33,373 nucleotides of DNA. Origin: Bacteroidales bacterium Bact_23. GTDB taxonomy: Bacteria; Bacteroidota; Bacteroidia; Bacteroidales; Lentimicrobiaceae. This document shows, one piece after another, positions 15,267-22,560 of this stretch. Each line of letters opens with the position of its first letter. Position 1 is the stretch's first letter. The position numbers and the translations under genes were made by a program. The notes under the pieces were generated by a model that saw nothing but the letters and a program-made list of their open reading frames with translations, was not told the DNA's origin and did no database searches. The stretch is from the NCBI GenBank assembly GCA_001603685.1, contig LUZO01000048.1:1-33373 (forward strand), read 5' to 3'.

Positions 15267-16229
15267 TTACGCGTTGGCTTTAAATTTCCTGAAAGCCTCG
15301 GTCATTTTGGGGAGAATTTCCTGCAAATCGCCCACGATGCCGTAGTCGGCTGCCGTGAAGATGGGGGCTTCGGCATCTTTATTCACCGCCACAATCACCT
15401 TCGATGAGCTTACGCCGGCAAGATGCTGAATAGCACCTGAGATGCCGAGGGCAAAATAGAGGTTCGGGGCAATGACTTTACCGGTTTGTCCCACATGTTC
15501 GTGGTGAGGACGCCAACCTTCATCGGAAACGGGCCTTGAACAGGCGGTAGCGGCTCCAAGCACCTCAGCAAGTTCCTCCAGGGGTTTCCAGTTTTCGGGG
15601 CCGCGCATTCCTCTGCCGCCAGAAACTACGATTTCGGCTTCAGTAAGCAGAATGGTGCCGGTTTGAACATCGGATGACAGAACCTTCACACTTCCGCTAA
15701 CGGCAGAAACATCAACAGGTTCAACCGTAACATCTCCCGGGAACTCCTCAACCCCAGCGGTGTTCTGAGAAAGGGTAATGACCTTTTTACCGGAAGTAAT
15801 CTCAGCCTGAAGCAATGATTTACCCGAAAATGCCTTTTTACTTACCACAAAAGGCTGATAGGAGAGCGGCAGTCCGTTCACTCCGCTTACCAGACCGGCA
15901 TTCAGTTTAACGGCTACGCGCGGAGCCAGGGCCTTTCCCGTTGAGTTGTTGGCCATAACTACTACTGAAGCATTGCTTTTATTTGCAACTTCTGCAATAA
16001 GTGCTGCGTATGCCTTATCGTCGAGAGCCATATCGGTATTGGCTGACAGAACCTTGCCCGCCCCATAGGCGCCAAGCTTCTTAAGCTCTGTCTCATCCAC
16101 ATTTCCGATTGAAATAATGCTGAGTTCACCACCCAGTCCTGCAGCTATGCGTTTCCCATAAGAAACAAGTTCATAGGTGCTCTTTTTGAACTTTCCGTTC
16201 CAGTTTTCTATATAAACAAGTACTGACAT
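15267..16229 (-). CDS. etfA: Electron transfer flavoprotein, alpha subunit
   Basis: This 320-residue protein is the standard size. It has an N-terminal adenine-nucleotide-like domain (residues about 1-190) and the C-terminal FAD domain. The latter shows SGGRGMRGPENW, SRPVSDEGW, HEHVGQTGKVIAPNLYFALG and AVNKDAEAPIF with ADYGIVGDL, which bind the FAD that accepts electrons from acyl-CoA dehydrogenases. It starts 20 bases after etfB and forms one operon with it and the acyl-CoA dehydrogenase. Electrons probably pass onward to a quinone or another carrier; that acceptor is not encoded here. Confidence 0.97.
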   Translation of the reverse strand: MSVLVYIENWNGKFKKSTYELVSYGKRIAAGLGGELSIISIGNVDETELKKLGAYGAGKVLSANTDMALDDKAYAALIAEVANKSNASVVVMANNSTGKALAPRVAVKLNAGLVSGVNGLPLSYQPFVVSKKAFSGKSLLQAEITSGKKVITLSQNTAGVEEFPGDVTVEPVDVSAVSGSVKVLSSDVQTGTILLTEAEIVVSGGRGMRGPENWKPLEELAEVLGAATACSRPVSDEGWRPHHEHVGQTGKVIAPNLYFALGISGAIQHLAGVSSSKVIVAVNKDAEAPIFTAADYGIVGDLQEILPKMTEAFRKFKANA

Positions 16230-16249
16230 ATCTTATTGAATTAAGGTGA

Positions 16250-16999
16250 TTAAATTACCCTTGCCTCATTGTGGAGAAGGTTTACCAGTTCCTCGATATG
16301 ATCGGGGGCAATCATTTTGCAGGCCGATTTTGCAGGCGGAGCTTCATACGAAACCACCCTGCTGGCAGGTATAACATCCGTTGCCGGTACTACTTTCAGC
16401 GGCTTGGTACGGGCAGTCATGATTCCCCTCATGGAAGGAATACGCGGATTTATGGCGATTCCTTTCTGAACGATCAGCACAACAGGGCCTGCTACTTCAA
16501 TATTCTGCTTTCCGCCATCGATTTCACGGGTTACTTTTATGGTATTGCCATCAAGATTGAGCGAACTTACTGCAGAAACTGAATTGTAATCAAGCAGTTC
16601 AGCCATCATCCCTCCTACTGCCGAGTTGTTGTAATCGCTCGATTCGATTCCGCAGAGGATCACATCATAGGCGTCACCTTTTACGGCATTGGCAAGCTGG
16701 GATGCCGTGTAAAGCGAATCGCCCGAAGCGGCATCCACCCTGATGGCGTCGTCGGCGCCACAGGCCAGGGCTTTACGCAGGGTAGCCTCAACATCAGCCC
16801 GACCGGCGGTAATTACGGTTATTTTCTGAACCAATGCGGGATTGGCTTCCTTCAGTTCAATGGCACGGGTAAGCGCCAGTTCGTCCCAGGGATTGATGAT
16901 CCACTGTACACCCGAATAGTCCACCTCCTTCATATCCGCAGAATATTTAATGCGGGTGGTGGTGTCAGGGACATTGCTTATGCAAACGAGAATGTTCAT
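16250..16999 (-). CDS. etfB: Electron transfer flavoprotein, beta subunit
   Basis: This 249-residue protein matches the family's usual length. NPWDELALTRAIELKE follows the N-terminal strand, and ADVEATLRKALACGADDAIRV with LCGIESSDYNNSAVGGMMAELL are typical EtfB segments that bind AMP, or a second FAD in bifurcating forms. GGKQNIEVAGPVVLIVQKG and PRIPSMRGIMTARTKPL lie before the C-terminal arm. I cannot tell from reading alone whether it is a simple or a bifurcating Etf. It lies between the acyl-CoA dehydrogenase gene (108-base gap) and etfA (20-base gap). Confidence 0.96.
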   Translation of the reverse strand: MNILVCISNVPDTTTRIKYSADMKEVDYSGVQWIINPWDELALTRAIELKEANPALVQKITVITAGRADVEATLRKALACGADDAIRVDAASGDSLYTASQLANAVKGDAYDVILCGIESSDYNNSAVGGMMAELLDYNSVSAVSSLNLDGNTIKVTREIDGGKQNIEVAGPVVLIVQKGIAINPRIPSMRGIMTARTKPLKVVPATDVIPASRVVSYEAPPAKSACKMIAPDHIEELVNLLHNEARVI

Positions 17000-17060
17000 A
17001 TTGTATTGGAATTCAGTGTTATTTGTTGAACAATAAATTATTTTCAGCTGAATAAAGCAA

Positions 17061-17090
17061 GGGAGAACAATTCATATGAACTCCCCTCCC
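17061..17090 (-). repeat. Inverted repeat in the acd-etfB gap
   Basis: GGGAG (17061-17065) and CTCCC (17081-17085) flank the palindrome TTCATATGAA (17071-17080). On the minus strand the structure lies just after the acyl-CoA dehydrogenase stop codon and is followed by TTGCTTTATT. It may act as a weak attenuator or as an RNA stability element that adjusts etf expression relative to the dehydrogenase. Confidence 0.4.
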
Positions 17091-17107
17091 GCTTCTTCCT
17101 TCCGGAA

Positions 17108-18253
17108 TCAGAAATCTTTCAGAACCTGTCGTGAGATAACGATCTGCTGAATTTCAGAGGTACCTTCGTAAATCTGGGTCAGTTTGGCTTCACGCATCAG
17201 GCGTTCCACATGGTACTCCTTCACATAGCCGTATCCGCCATGTATTTGAACAGCCTCAGTAGTGACTTCCATAGCTATTTCGGCGGCATAATATTTGGCC
17301 ATGGCACTGGCATAACCGTAAGGTTTACCCTGATCCTTCAGCCATGCAGCTTTCAGGCAGAGGTTGCGTGCGTTTTCAATTTTCACTGCCATATCAGCCA
17401 GTTTAAAGGCAATTGCCTGGTGGTTGGCTATTTCGGTACCAAATGCTTTTCTCTCTTTGGCATATTTTACAGCTCTTTCAAAAGCGCCTGATGCCAGGCC
17501 CAATGCCTGTGATGCAATGCCGATGCGTCCGCCTTCCAGAGTCATCATCGCGAACTTAAAGCCGAAGCCATCTTCTCCAATGCGGTTTTCCTTTGGCACT
17601 TTCACATCGTTGAACATAACCGAATGGGTATCGGAACTGCGCATTCCCATCTTGTCTTCGTGCGGTCCCACGCTGATTCCTGGGGAGTTGCGGTCAACAA
17701 TCAGCACATTGATTCCTTTGTGGCCTTTCTCAGGATGTGTCTGTGCAATAACCAGATAGGTACCGGCGGTATTACCATTGGTAATCCAGTTCTTCGTTCC
17801 GTTCAACAGATAATAATCACCTTTATCTTCAGCAGTGGTACGCTGCGAGGTGGCATCTGAGCCCGCCTCGGGTTCTGAAAGCAGAAATGCACCGATTTTT
17901 TCACCGCGGGCCAGGGGCTTCAGGTATTTCTCCTTCTGCTCCTTACTTCCAAACTTGTCCAGACCGTAGCAGACCAATGAATTGTTTACCGACATAATCA
18001 CACTGACCGAAGCGTCAACCTTCGAAATCTCTTCCATCGCAAGAACATAGGAAACGGTATCCATCCCTCCCCCATCATACTCGGGATCAACCAGCATGCC
18101 CATAAACCCAAGCTCTGCAAGGGCTTTCACATGCTTTTCAGGATAAATGGCATGGGTGTCGCGTTCAATCACATCCTGAATCAGTTCGCGCTGAGCATAG
18201 TCGCGTGCCGCCTGTTGAATCATCAACTGCTCTTCTGTAAATTCAAAATTCAT
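17108..18253 (-). CDS. Acyl-CoA dehydrogenase, short-chain/butyryl-CoA type
   Basis: This is a 381-residue protein from the ATG at 18253; the longer frame upstream adds 22 residues without family character. It has the three-part fold: N-terminal helices, a beta domain with FLLSEPEAGSDA at 124-134 and WITNG at 156-160 that binds FAD, and a C-terminal helical domain. The catalytic base is Glu363 in IYEGTSEIQ, as in short-chain and butyryl-CoA dehydrogenases. QIHGGYGYVKEYHVERLMREAK is the conserved C-terminal segment. It oxidises an acyl-CoA to the enoyl-CoA and hands electrons to the EtfAB encoded just downstream. Butyryl-CoA or a branched short acyl-CoA is the likely substrate, but chain length cannot be fixed here. 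Confidence 0.94.
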   Translation of the reverse strand: MNFEFTEEQLMIQQAARDYAQRELIQDVIERDTHAIYPEKHVKALAELGFMGMLVDPEYDGGGMDTVSYVLAMEEISKVDASVSVIMSVNNSLVCYGLDKFGSKEQKEKYLKPLARGEKIGAFLLSEPEAGSDATSQRTTAEDKGDYYLLNGTKNWITNGNTAGTYLVIAQTHPEKGHKGINVLIVDRNSPGISVGPHEDKMGMRSSDTHSVMFNDVKVPKENRIGEDGFGFKFAMMTLEGGRIGIASQALGLASGAFERAVKYAKERKAFGTEIANHQAIAFKLADMAVKIENARNLCLKAAWLKDQGKPYGYASAMAKYYAAEIAMEVTTEAVQIHGGYGYVKEYHVERLMREAKLTQIYEGTSEIQQIVISRQVLKDF

Positions 18254-18382
18254 AACAAAAGCTTTTATTATTATTTGGAAAACTGCATGAAATGTCTGAT
18301 AAACAAGAAAACTGTGCAATGTGTTCAGCCCCTGTAAGGTTTTAATGCTTTTAACCGGTTTTAAACACGCAATATTTCAATT

Positions 18383-18495
18383 CAGGGGCGTCCAAATGGA
18401 CAAGAGTACCGGAAGCGACCATTTTTTGGATTACAAACCCAACCGTTAATACCTGATGAACGGTATGTGGGATTAGCCTGTCCTCTCAGGTTTTT
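18383..18495 (+). promoter_or_regulatory. Candidate structured leader with switch-like alternative pairing
   Basis: CCTG at 18477-18480 can pair either with CAGG at 18383-18386, which encloses hairpins 18390-18401 and 18438-18471, or with CAGG at 18487-18490, giving a small stem followed by TTTTT. The inner stem pairs CCCAACCGTT with AACGGT and TGGG past a three-base bulge. The two outer stems are only 4 bases, so the switch idea is speculative. It does not match a riboswitch class that I recognise. Confidence 0.3.
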
Positions 18496-18613
18496 CGCAA
18501 AACCATTCACTTTTGTCCGGAAGAAAGATTCGCCTTTACTTTGAAATAACGGCCTTCTGAGAAATAATCGAGTTTGGAAAACAAAAACCGGTTCTTAATT
18601 CTCAAAATTGCAA

Positions 18614-18621
18614 TACTTTTG
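18614..18621 (+). promoter_or_regulatory. -7 element just before mntP
   Basis: TACTTTTG matches TAnnTTTG and ends eight bases before the ATG at 18630, so the leader would be only a few bases long. The GTG at 18621 shares its first base with this element, which argues for the ATG as the start. Confidence 0.5.
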
Positions 18622-18629
18622 TGCTTCAA

Positions 18630-19211
18630 ATGGGAATTCCTACGCTTTTTCTGCTGGCATTAAGCCTTTCGTTCGACTCGTTTGCCGTTTCGGTAAGCAG
18701 CGGGCTGATGCTGCCCGGTATCAGATTCTGGCGGGCCACCATCATTGCCTTTTCGATGGCTTTTTTTCAGGCTTTGATGCCGCTTCTTGGCTGGGCTGCC
18801 GGTACCGGCGTAAGGGAATACCTTGCCGAATACGACCACTGGATTGCGTTCGGGCTGTTGTCGCTGCTGGGAATCAAGATGATTACCGAAAGCCTGAAGG
18901 CGGATGAGGAAAGAAACGGATTCAACCCGCTGAAGCCGCTTGTGCTGTTTACCATCTCACTGGCTACCAGTATCGATGCCTTTGTGGTGGGCATCAGCTT
19001 CGCACTGATTGAAACCCCCGACACCCCCTTCTGGATGGCCATCCTCTTTCCGGTTTTCATAATCGGAAGCGTAACCTTCATCATGTCGATGCTGGGAATT
19101 CTTTTCGGCAAAAAAGCCGGAAGCCGGCTCGGAAAAAGGATGGAACTGCTGGGCGGTATCATTCTTATTGCCATCGGCCTGAAAATCCTGCTGGAAGATC
19201 TGTACTTCTGA
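18630..19211 (+). CDS. mntP: Manganese efflux pump MntP family protein
   Basis: This 193-residue protein has six predicted membrane helices and the two-fold internal repeat of the family. The first half has LSFDSFAVSVSSG and the second has TSIDAFVVGISFAL, each carrying the membrane-embedded Asp used for metal passage. MntP exports Mn2+ from the cytoplasm across the inner membrane and protects against manganese excess. In other bacteria it is often under a manganese riboswitch (yybP-ykoY) or MntR. I recognise neither here, although an unassigned structured stretch lies upstream. It ends 118 bases before glnS. Confidence 0.9.
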   Translation: MGIPTLFLLALSLSFDSFAVSVSSGLMLPGIRFWRATIIAFSMAFFQALMPLLGWAAGTGVREYLAEYDHWIAFGLLSLLGIKMITESLKADEERNGFNPLKPLVLFTISLATSIDAFVVGISFALIETPDTPFWMAILFPVFIIGSVTFIMSMLGILFGKKAGSRLGKRMELLGGIILIAIGLKILLEDLYF

Positions 19212-19293
19212 GTTCCCGAAAAGTCGGAAAGCCACCGTTTTCCGGGGTTCAATCCCAAACAGAATTCTGAAATCCAAATTCCTTACAATTCAC

Positions 19294-19301
19294 TATCTTT
19301 G
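19294..19301 (+). promoter_or_regulatory. -7 element of glnS
   Basis: TATCTTTG lies 28 bases before the ATG at 19330, within TTCACTATCTTTGCACC. The same 17 bases occur in front of gltX on the opposite strand. There is no clear -33 box. Confidence 0.65.
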
Positions 19302-19329
19302 CACCCTTGAAAAATAAAACGCCAGCAGC

Positions 19330-21033
19330 ATGACTGACAGCAAATCTGTAACCGAAAATACCGGAGAAAACAAGACACCGGTGAATTTTATCCATGCAAT
19401 CATTGATGATGATATCCGCAACGGCAAGCACGGATCGAGGGTACATACCCGTTTTCCTCCGGAGCCGAACGGCTATCTGCATATCGGCCATGCAAAATCC
19501 ATATGCCTTAATTTTGGTACTGCCCTGAAATACAACGGCAAATGCAACCTCCGCTTCGACGATACCAATCCGGTGAAGGAAGATGTTGAGTATGTTGACT
19601 CCATCCGCTACGATGTCCACTGGCTTGGCTTCGACTGGGAAGGGCGCGAATATTACGCTTCGGACTATTTTCCCCAGCTTTATGAATTTGCCGAAAAGCT
19701 GATTCAGAAAGGCAAAGCCTATGTTTGTGAGCTAACAGCTGAGCAGATTGCCGAACAGAAGGGCTCCCCTACCCGTCCGGGCCAGGAAAGTCCGTACCGC
19801 AACCGCAGCATTGAAGAGAATCTCGACCTCTTCCGCCGTATGAAAGCCGGCGAATTTCCCGATGGCAGCAAGGTGTTAAGAGCCAAAATCGATATGGCAT
19901 CCCCCAACATGCACATGCGCGATCCCATACTTTACCGCATTATCCACACCGAACACCACCGGACCGGCAAGTCGTGGTGCATCTACCCGATGTACGACTT
20001 TGCCCACGGACAGAGCGACAGCATCGAGGGCATCACTCACAGCCTCTGCACCCTGGAGTTTGAGGTACACCGCCCGCTTTACGACTGGCTGATTCAGGAA
20101 CTGGAAATCTTTGCCCCTCAGCAGATTGAGTTTGCAAGGCTGAATATGACCTATACGGTTATGAGCAAGCGAAAGTTGCTGGAGCTGGTCAAGAACAACT
20201 ATGTAAATGGCTGGGACGACCCACGCATGCCCACCATTTCGGGGCTTCGCCGCCGCGGCTACACCCCCGCCTCCATCCGCAACTTCTCCGATATCGTGGG
20301 AGTTGCCAAACGCGAAAATGTGATTGATGTGGGTCTGCTGGAGTTCTGCATCCGCGAGGACCTGAACAAAACGGCCCAGCGTGTTATGGGTGTCATCAAT
20401 CCGGTGAAACTCATCATCGACAACTATCCCGAAGGGCTGACCGAGGAGATGCCATCGGCCAACAATCCGGAAGATCCTGAAGCAGGTATACGCAATGTCC
20501 CATTTTCCAGAGAGTTATACATTGAACGGGATGACTTTATGGAAGATCCTCCAGCAAAATTCTTCCGGCTGGCACCGGGTCGCGAGGTCAGGCTCAGATC
20601 GGCCTACATCATCAGGTGCGAATCGGTGGTAAAAGATCCGGAAACTGGCGAAATTACCGGGATTCACTGCACTTACGATCCCGATACGCTGAGCGGGCGC
20701 CCCGGCAGCAACCGAAAGGTGAAAGGAACCCTGCACTGGGTATCGGCCGCTCATGCCATCAAGGCTGAAATCAGGCTCTACGACAGACTATTTATGACTG
20801 AAGACCCCGAAGATGTACCCGAGGGAGAGGACTACAAGAAAAATCTGAATCCCGACTCGCTGAAGGTGATGACGGGATATGTGGAACCGTTTGTAGCCGG
20901 CACCAAACCTCTCGATAAATTCCAGTTCGAAAGGCTTGGCTATTTCTGTACCGACAGCGACTCAACCCCCGAAAAACTTGTATTTAACCGCACTGTGGCG
21001 CTGAAGGATTCGTGGGCAAAAACAAATAAGTGA
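19330..21033 (+). CDS. glnS: Glutaminyl-tRNA synthetase
   Basis: This 567-residue protein is of normal length for bacterial GlnRS. It is a class I synthetase that attaches glutamine to tRNA-Gln. [15 protein letters not shown] holds the HIGH signature at residues 51-54, LRFDDTNP follows, and VMSKRKL at 278-283 is the KMSKS-type signature. The C-terminal 230 residues form the two beta-barrel anticodon-binding domains. Its presence, beside a separate gltX in this window, shows that glutamine is charged directly. Its substrate tRNA-Gln(CUG) is encoded 72 bases downstream on the same strand, though with its own promoter. Confidence 0.97.
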   Translation: MTDSKSVTENTGENKTPVNFIHAIIDDDIRNGKHGSRVHTRFPPEPNGYLHIGHAKSICLNFGTALKYNGKCNLRFDDTNPVKEDVEYVDSIRYDVHWLGFDWEGREYYASDYFPQLYEFAEKLIQKGKAYVCELTAEQIAEQKGSPTRPGQESPYRNRSIEENLDLFRRMKAGEFPDGSKVLRAKIDMASPNMHMRDPILYRIIHTEHHRTGKSWCIYPMYDFAHGQSDSIEGITHSLCTLEFEVHRPLYDWLIQELEIFAPQQIEFARLNMTYTVMSKRKLLELVKNNYVNGWDDPRMPTISGLRRRGYTPASIRNFSDIVGVAKRENVIDVGLLEFCIREDLNKTAQRVMGVINPVKLIIDNYPEGLTEEMPSANNPEDPEAGIRNVPFSRELYIERDDFMEDPPAKFFRLAPGREVRLRSAYIIRCESVVKDPETGEITGIHCTYDPDTLSGRPGSNRKVKGTLHWVSAAHAIKAEIRLYDRLFMTEDPEDVPEGEDYKKNLNPDSLKVMTGYVEPFVAGTKPLDKFQFERLGYFCTDSDSTPEKLVFNRTVALKDSWAKTNK

Positions 21034-21060
21034 TTTTTTGTCAATATTTTGCCTGAAAAG

Positions 21061-21093
21061 TTTGCAAATTAATTAAGTTTTTTACTAATTTTG
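21061..21093 (+). promoter_or_regulatory. Promoter of the tRNA-Gln gene
   Basis: TTTG (21061-21064) and TAATTTTG (21086-21093) are 21 bases apart, close to the usual 19-20, and the -7 element ends 12 bases before the mature tRNA. It shows that the tRNA need not depend on read-through from glnS. Confidence 0.7.
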
Positions 21094-21105
21094 CAGCCCT
21101 GTAAC

Positions 21106-21178
21106 TGACCTATGGTGTAATTGGCAACACGTCTGACTCTGGATCAGAAGAGTCCAGGTTCGATCCCTGGTAGGTCAA
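21106..21178 (+). tRNA. tRNA-Gln (anticodon CUG)
   Basis: The cloverleaf reads directly. Acceptor TGACCTA pairs with TAGGTCA, and the D arm contains GGTGTAATTGGCAACAC. The anticodon stem TCTGA/TCAGA holds loop CTCTGGA with anticodon CTG, and the T arm is CCAGG-TTCGATC-CCTGG. The discriminator base is A, and a full CCA end is not encoded. The anticodon decodes CAG. Confidence 0.96.
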
Positions 21179-21189
21179 CAAGGTAGAGA

Positions 21190-21222
21190 AAGCAGTCAAA
21201 CATAGGTTTTGGCTGCTTTTTT
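21190..21222 (+). terminator. Terminator after tRNA-Gln
   Basis: AAGCAGTCAAA (21190-21200) pairs with TTTGGCTGCTT (21208-21218) over 11 positions with one G-U pair, followed by TTTT. It starts 12 bases after the tRNA. Confidence 0.9.
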
Positions 21223-21353
21223 CGTTTTCTAAATCTTAATTTTGTACTTCCCTTATTCGTTTACCGGTTCATCCTGCTTCCTGGAAACATCCGGATCGGC
21301 CGTCCATAAAAAGCATCTGCAGAAAAACAGCTCTTTTTCACATTTTTTGCAAT

Positions 21354-21361
21354 TATCTTTG
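21354..21361 (+). promoter_or_regulatory. -7 element of the DUF2891 gene
   Basis: TATCTTTG followed by CC lies 38 bases before the ATG at 21400. I found no TTTG box at the expected distance. Confidence 0.5.
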
Positions 21362-21399
21362 CCTTAAAGTCTGTTCCGTTCTCCCAAAATTCAAAATTC

Positions 21400-22476
21400 A
21401 TGAAGCGTTTAATTTCCATACTCCTGATTTTCAGCTCTCTGATTGCAAATTCCCAAAGTCTGCTGACTCAGGAACGGGCGTCGCTCTTTTCGAAGATGGC
21501 GCTGAAGTGCATTCATCAGGAGTATCCGAACAAGCCGGGCGAAGTGCTTGGCAGCGATCGCGATGCGCGACCCGTTCGCGATTACCGGCCTGCATTTTAC
21601 GGTTGTTTCGACTGGCATTCATCGGTTCACGGACACTGGATGCTGGTGAAGCTCCTGAAGGAGTTCCCCGGAATGCCCGAGGGCGCCCGCATCAGGGAAG
21701 CCATCGCCAGAAACATCACTCCCGATCATATTTCCGTGGAGGTAAGCTTCTTTCTCGACAGCAACAACCGCAGTTTTGAGCGCACCTATGGCTGGGCGTG
21801 GCTGCTGAAGCTCGCCACCGAGCTACACACCTGGGATGACCCTCAGGCACGGCAGTGGGAAACGGCGCTGCAGCCGCTAACTGACCTGATTGTGGAAAAT
21901 TACATCGGGTTTCTGCCCAAACTGGTCTATCCCATCCGCGTGGGCGAACATTCAAACACCGCCTTCGGGCTTTCATTTGCCCTGGATTATGCCCGCACCG
22001 TGGAAAATACCGCCCTTGAATCGCTGATTGTTACCCGCTCAAGGGATTTTTACCTGAATGATGTGAACTGCCCCATCTCATGGGAGCCTTCGGGTTATGA
22101 TTTTCTCTCGCCCTGCTTTGCTGAAGCCGAACTGATGGCCAGGGTATTGCCCGGAGCTGAATTCAGCAACTGGCTGCACCATTTTCTGCCTTCCGGCGAT
22201 GGCCACCCTTTGGCTATTCTGAATACTCCGGCAAAGGTAAGCGACCGAACCGACGGTAAGCTGGTTCACCTCGATGGCCTCAACTTCTCACGGGCGTGGG
22301 CCTATGCCATTATCGCCCCTAAGCTGAAACCGGAGTTGCGTGAGCCATTCTTTGAAGCGGCCCTAACCCATGTTCTGCACTCGCTGGAAGCCATCAGCGA
22401 CGGAAATTATATGGGAGAGCACTGGCTGGCTTCTTTTGCCGTGTATGCTCTGGATCAGCTGGACAAAATAAAATGA
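21400..22476 (+). CDS. Secreted DUF2891 family protein
   Basis: This 358-residue protein has a signal peptide (residues 1-19, ending ANSQ). The mature part is rich in Trp, His and aromatic residues, with FYGCFDWHSSVHGHWML, SFFLDSNNRSFERTYGWAWLLKLA, YPIRVGEHSNTAFGL and EPSGYDFLSPCFAEAELM. These are the segments I associate with DUF2891, which is predicted to fold as an alpha/alpha barrel like some glycoside-active enzymes. The conserved His and Asp/Glu residues suggest an enzyme, but no activity is known to me. It is transcribed alone, with its own -7 element, and converges with the MBOAT operon. Confidence 0.85.
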   Translation: MKRLISILLIFSSLIANSQSLLTQERASLFSKMALKCIHQEYPNKPGEVLGSDRDARPVRDYRPAFYGCFDWHSSVHGHWMLVKLLKEFPGMPEGARIREAIARNITPDHISVEVSFFLDSNNRSFERTYGWAWLLKLATELHTWDDPQARQWETALQPLTDLIVENYIGFLPKLVYPIRVGEHSNTAFGLSFALDYARTVENTALESLIVTRSRDFYLNDVNCPISWEPSGYDFLSPCFAEAELMARVLPGAEFSNWLHHFLPSGDGHPLAILNTPAKVSDRTDGKLVHLDGLNFSRAWAYAIIAPKLKPELREPFFEAALTHVLHSLEAISDGNYMGEHWLASFAVYALDQLDKIK

Positions 22477-22508
22477 TTCGCGGAAACAGGAGTTTTTACC
22501 AACTTGTG

Positions 22509-22547
22509 AAACTGAACGGGTGTTTCTTTGCAACCAGTTTTCAGTTT
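22509..22547. terminator. Weak hairpin between convergent DUF2891 and MBOAT genes
   Basis: AAACTGAA (22509-22516) and TTCAGTTT (22540-22547) are perfect inverted repeats with a 23-base loop. It is the best candidate for termination in the 84-base gap, but it lacks a strong T-run on either strand. Confidence 0.35.
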
Positions 22548-22560
22548 TACTGCCAATACA

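Larger units (their letters stand above)
18254..18629. other. 376-base divergent region between acd and mntP
   Basis: I found no gene here. The region holds the palindrome AACCGGTT near 18352, the hairpin GTCCA-AA-TGGAC at 18390-18401, a bulged 10-base stem at 18438-18471, a small stem with a T5 run at 18477-18495, and the mntP -7 element at 18614. No TAnnTTTG element was found for the acyl-CoA dehydrogenase on the minus strand. Confidence 0.55.

Noticed and set aside
18383-18480. Resemblance of ACCTGAT and GTGGGA to the TPP riboswitch
   Set aside because: The required CUGAGA and the rest of the thiamine-binding core are absent on this strand, and the adjacent genes have nothing to do with thiamine.
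18254-18629. yybP-ykoY manganese riboswitch before mntP
   Set aside because: I looked for the conserved loops of that class and did not find them. Only an unassigned fold remains.
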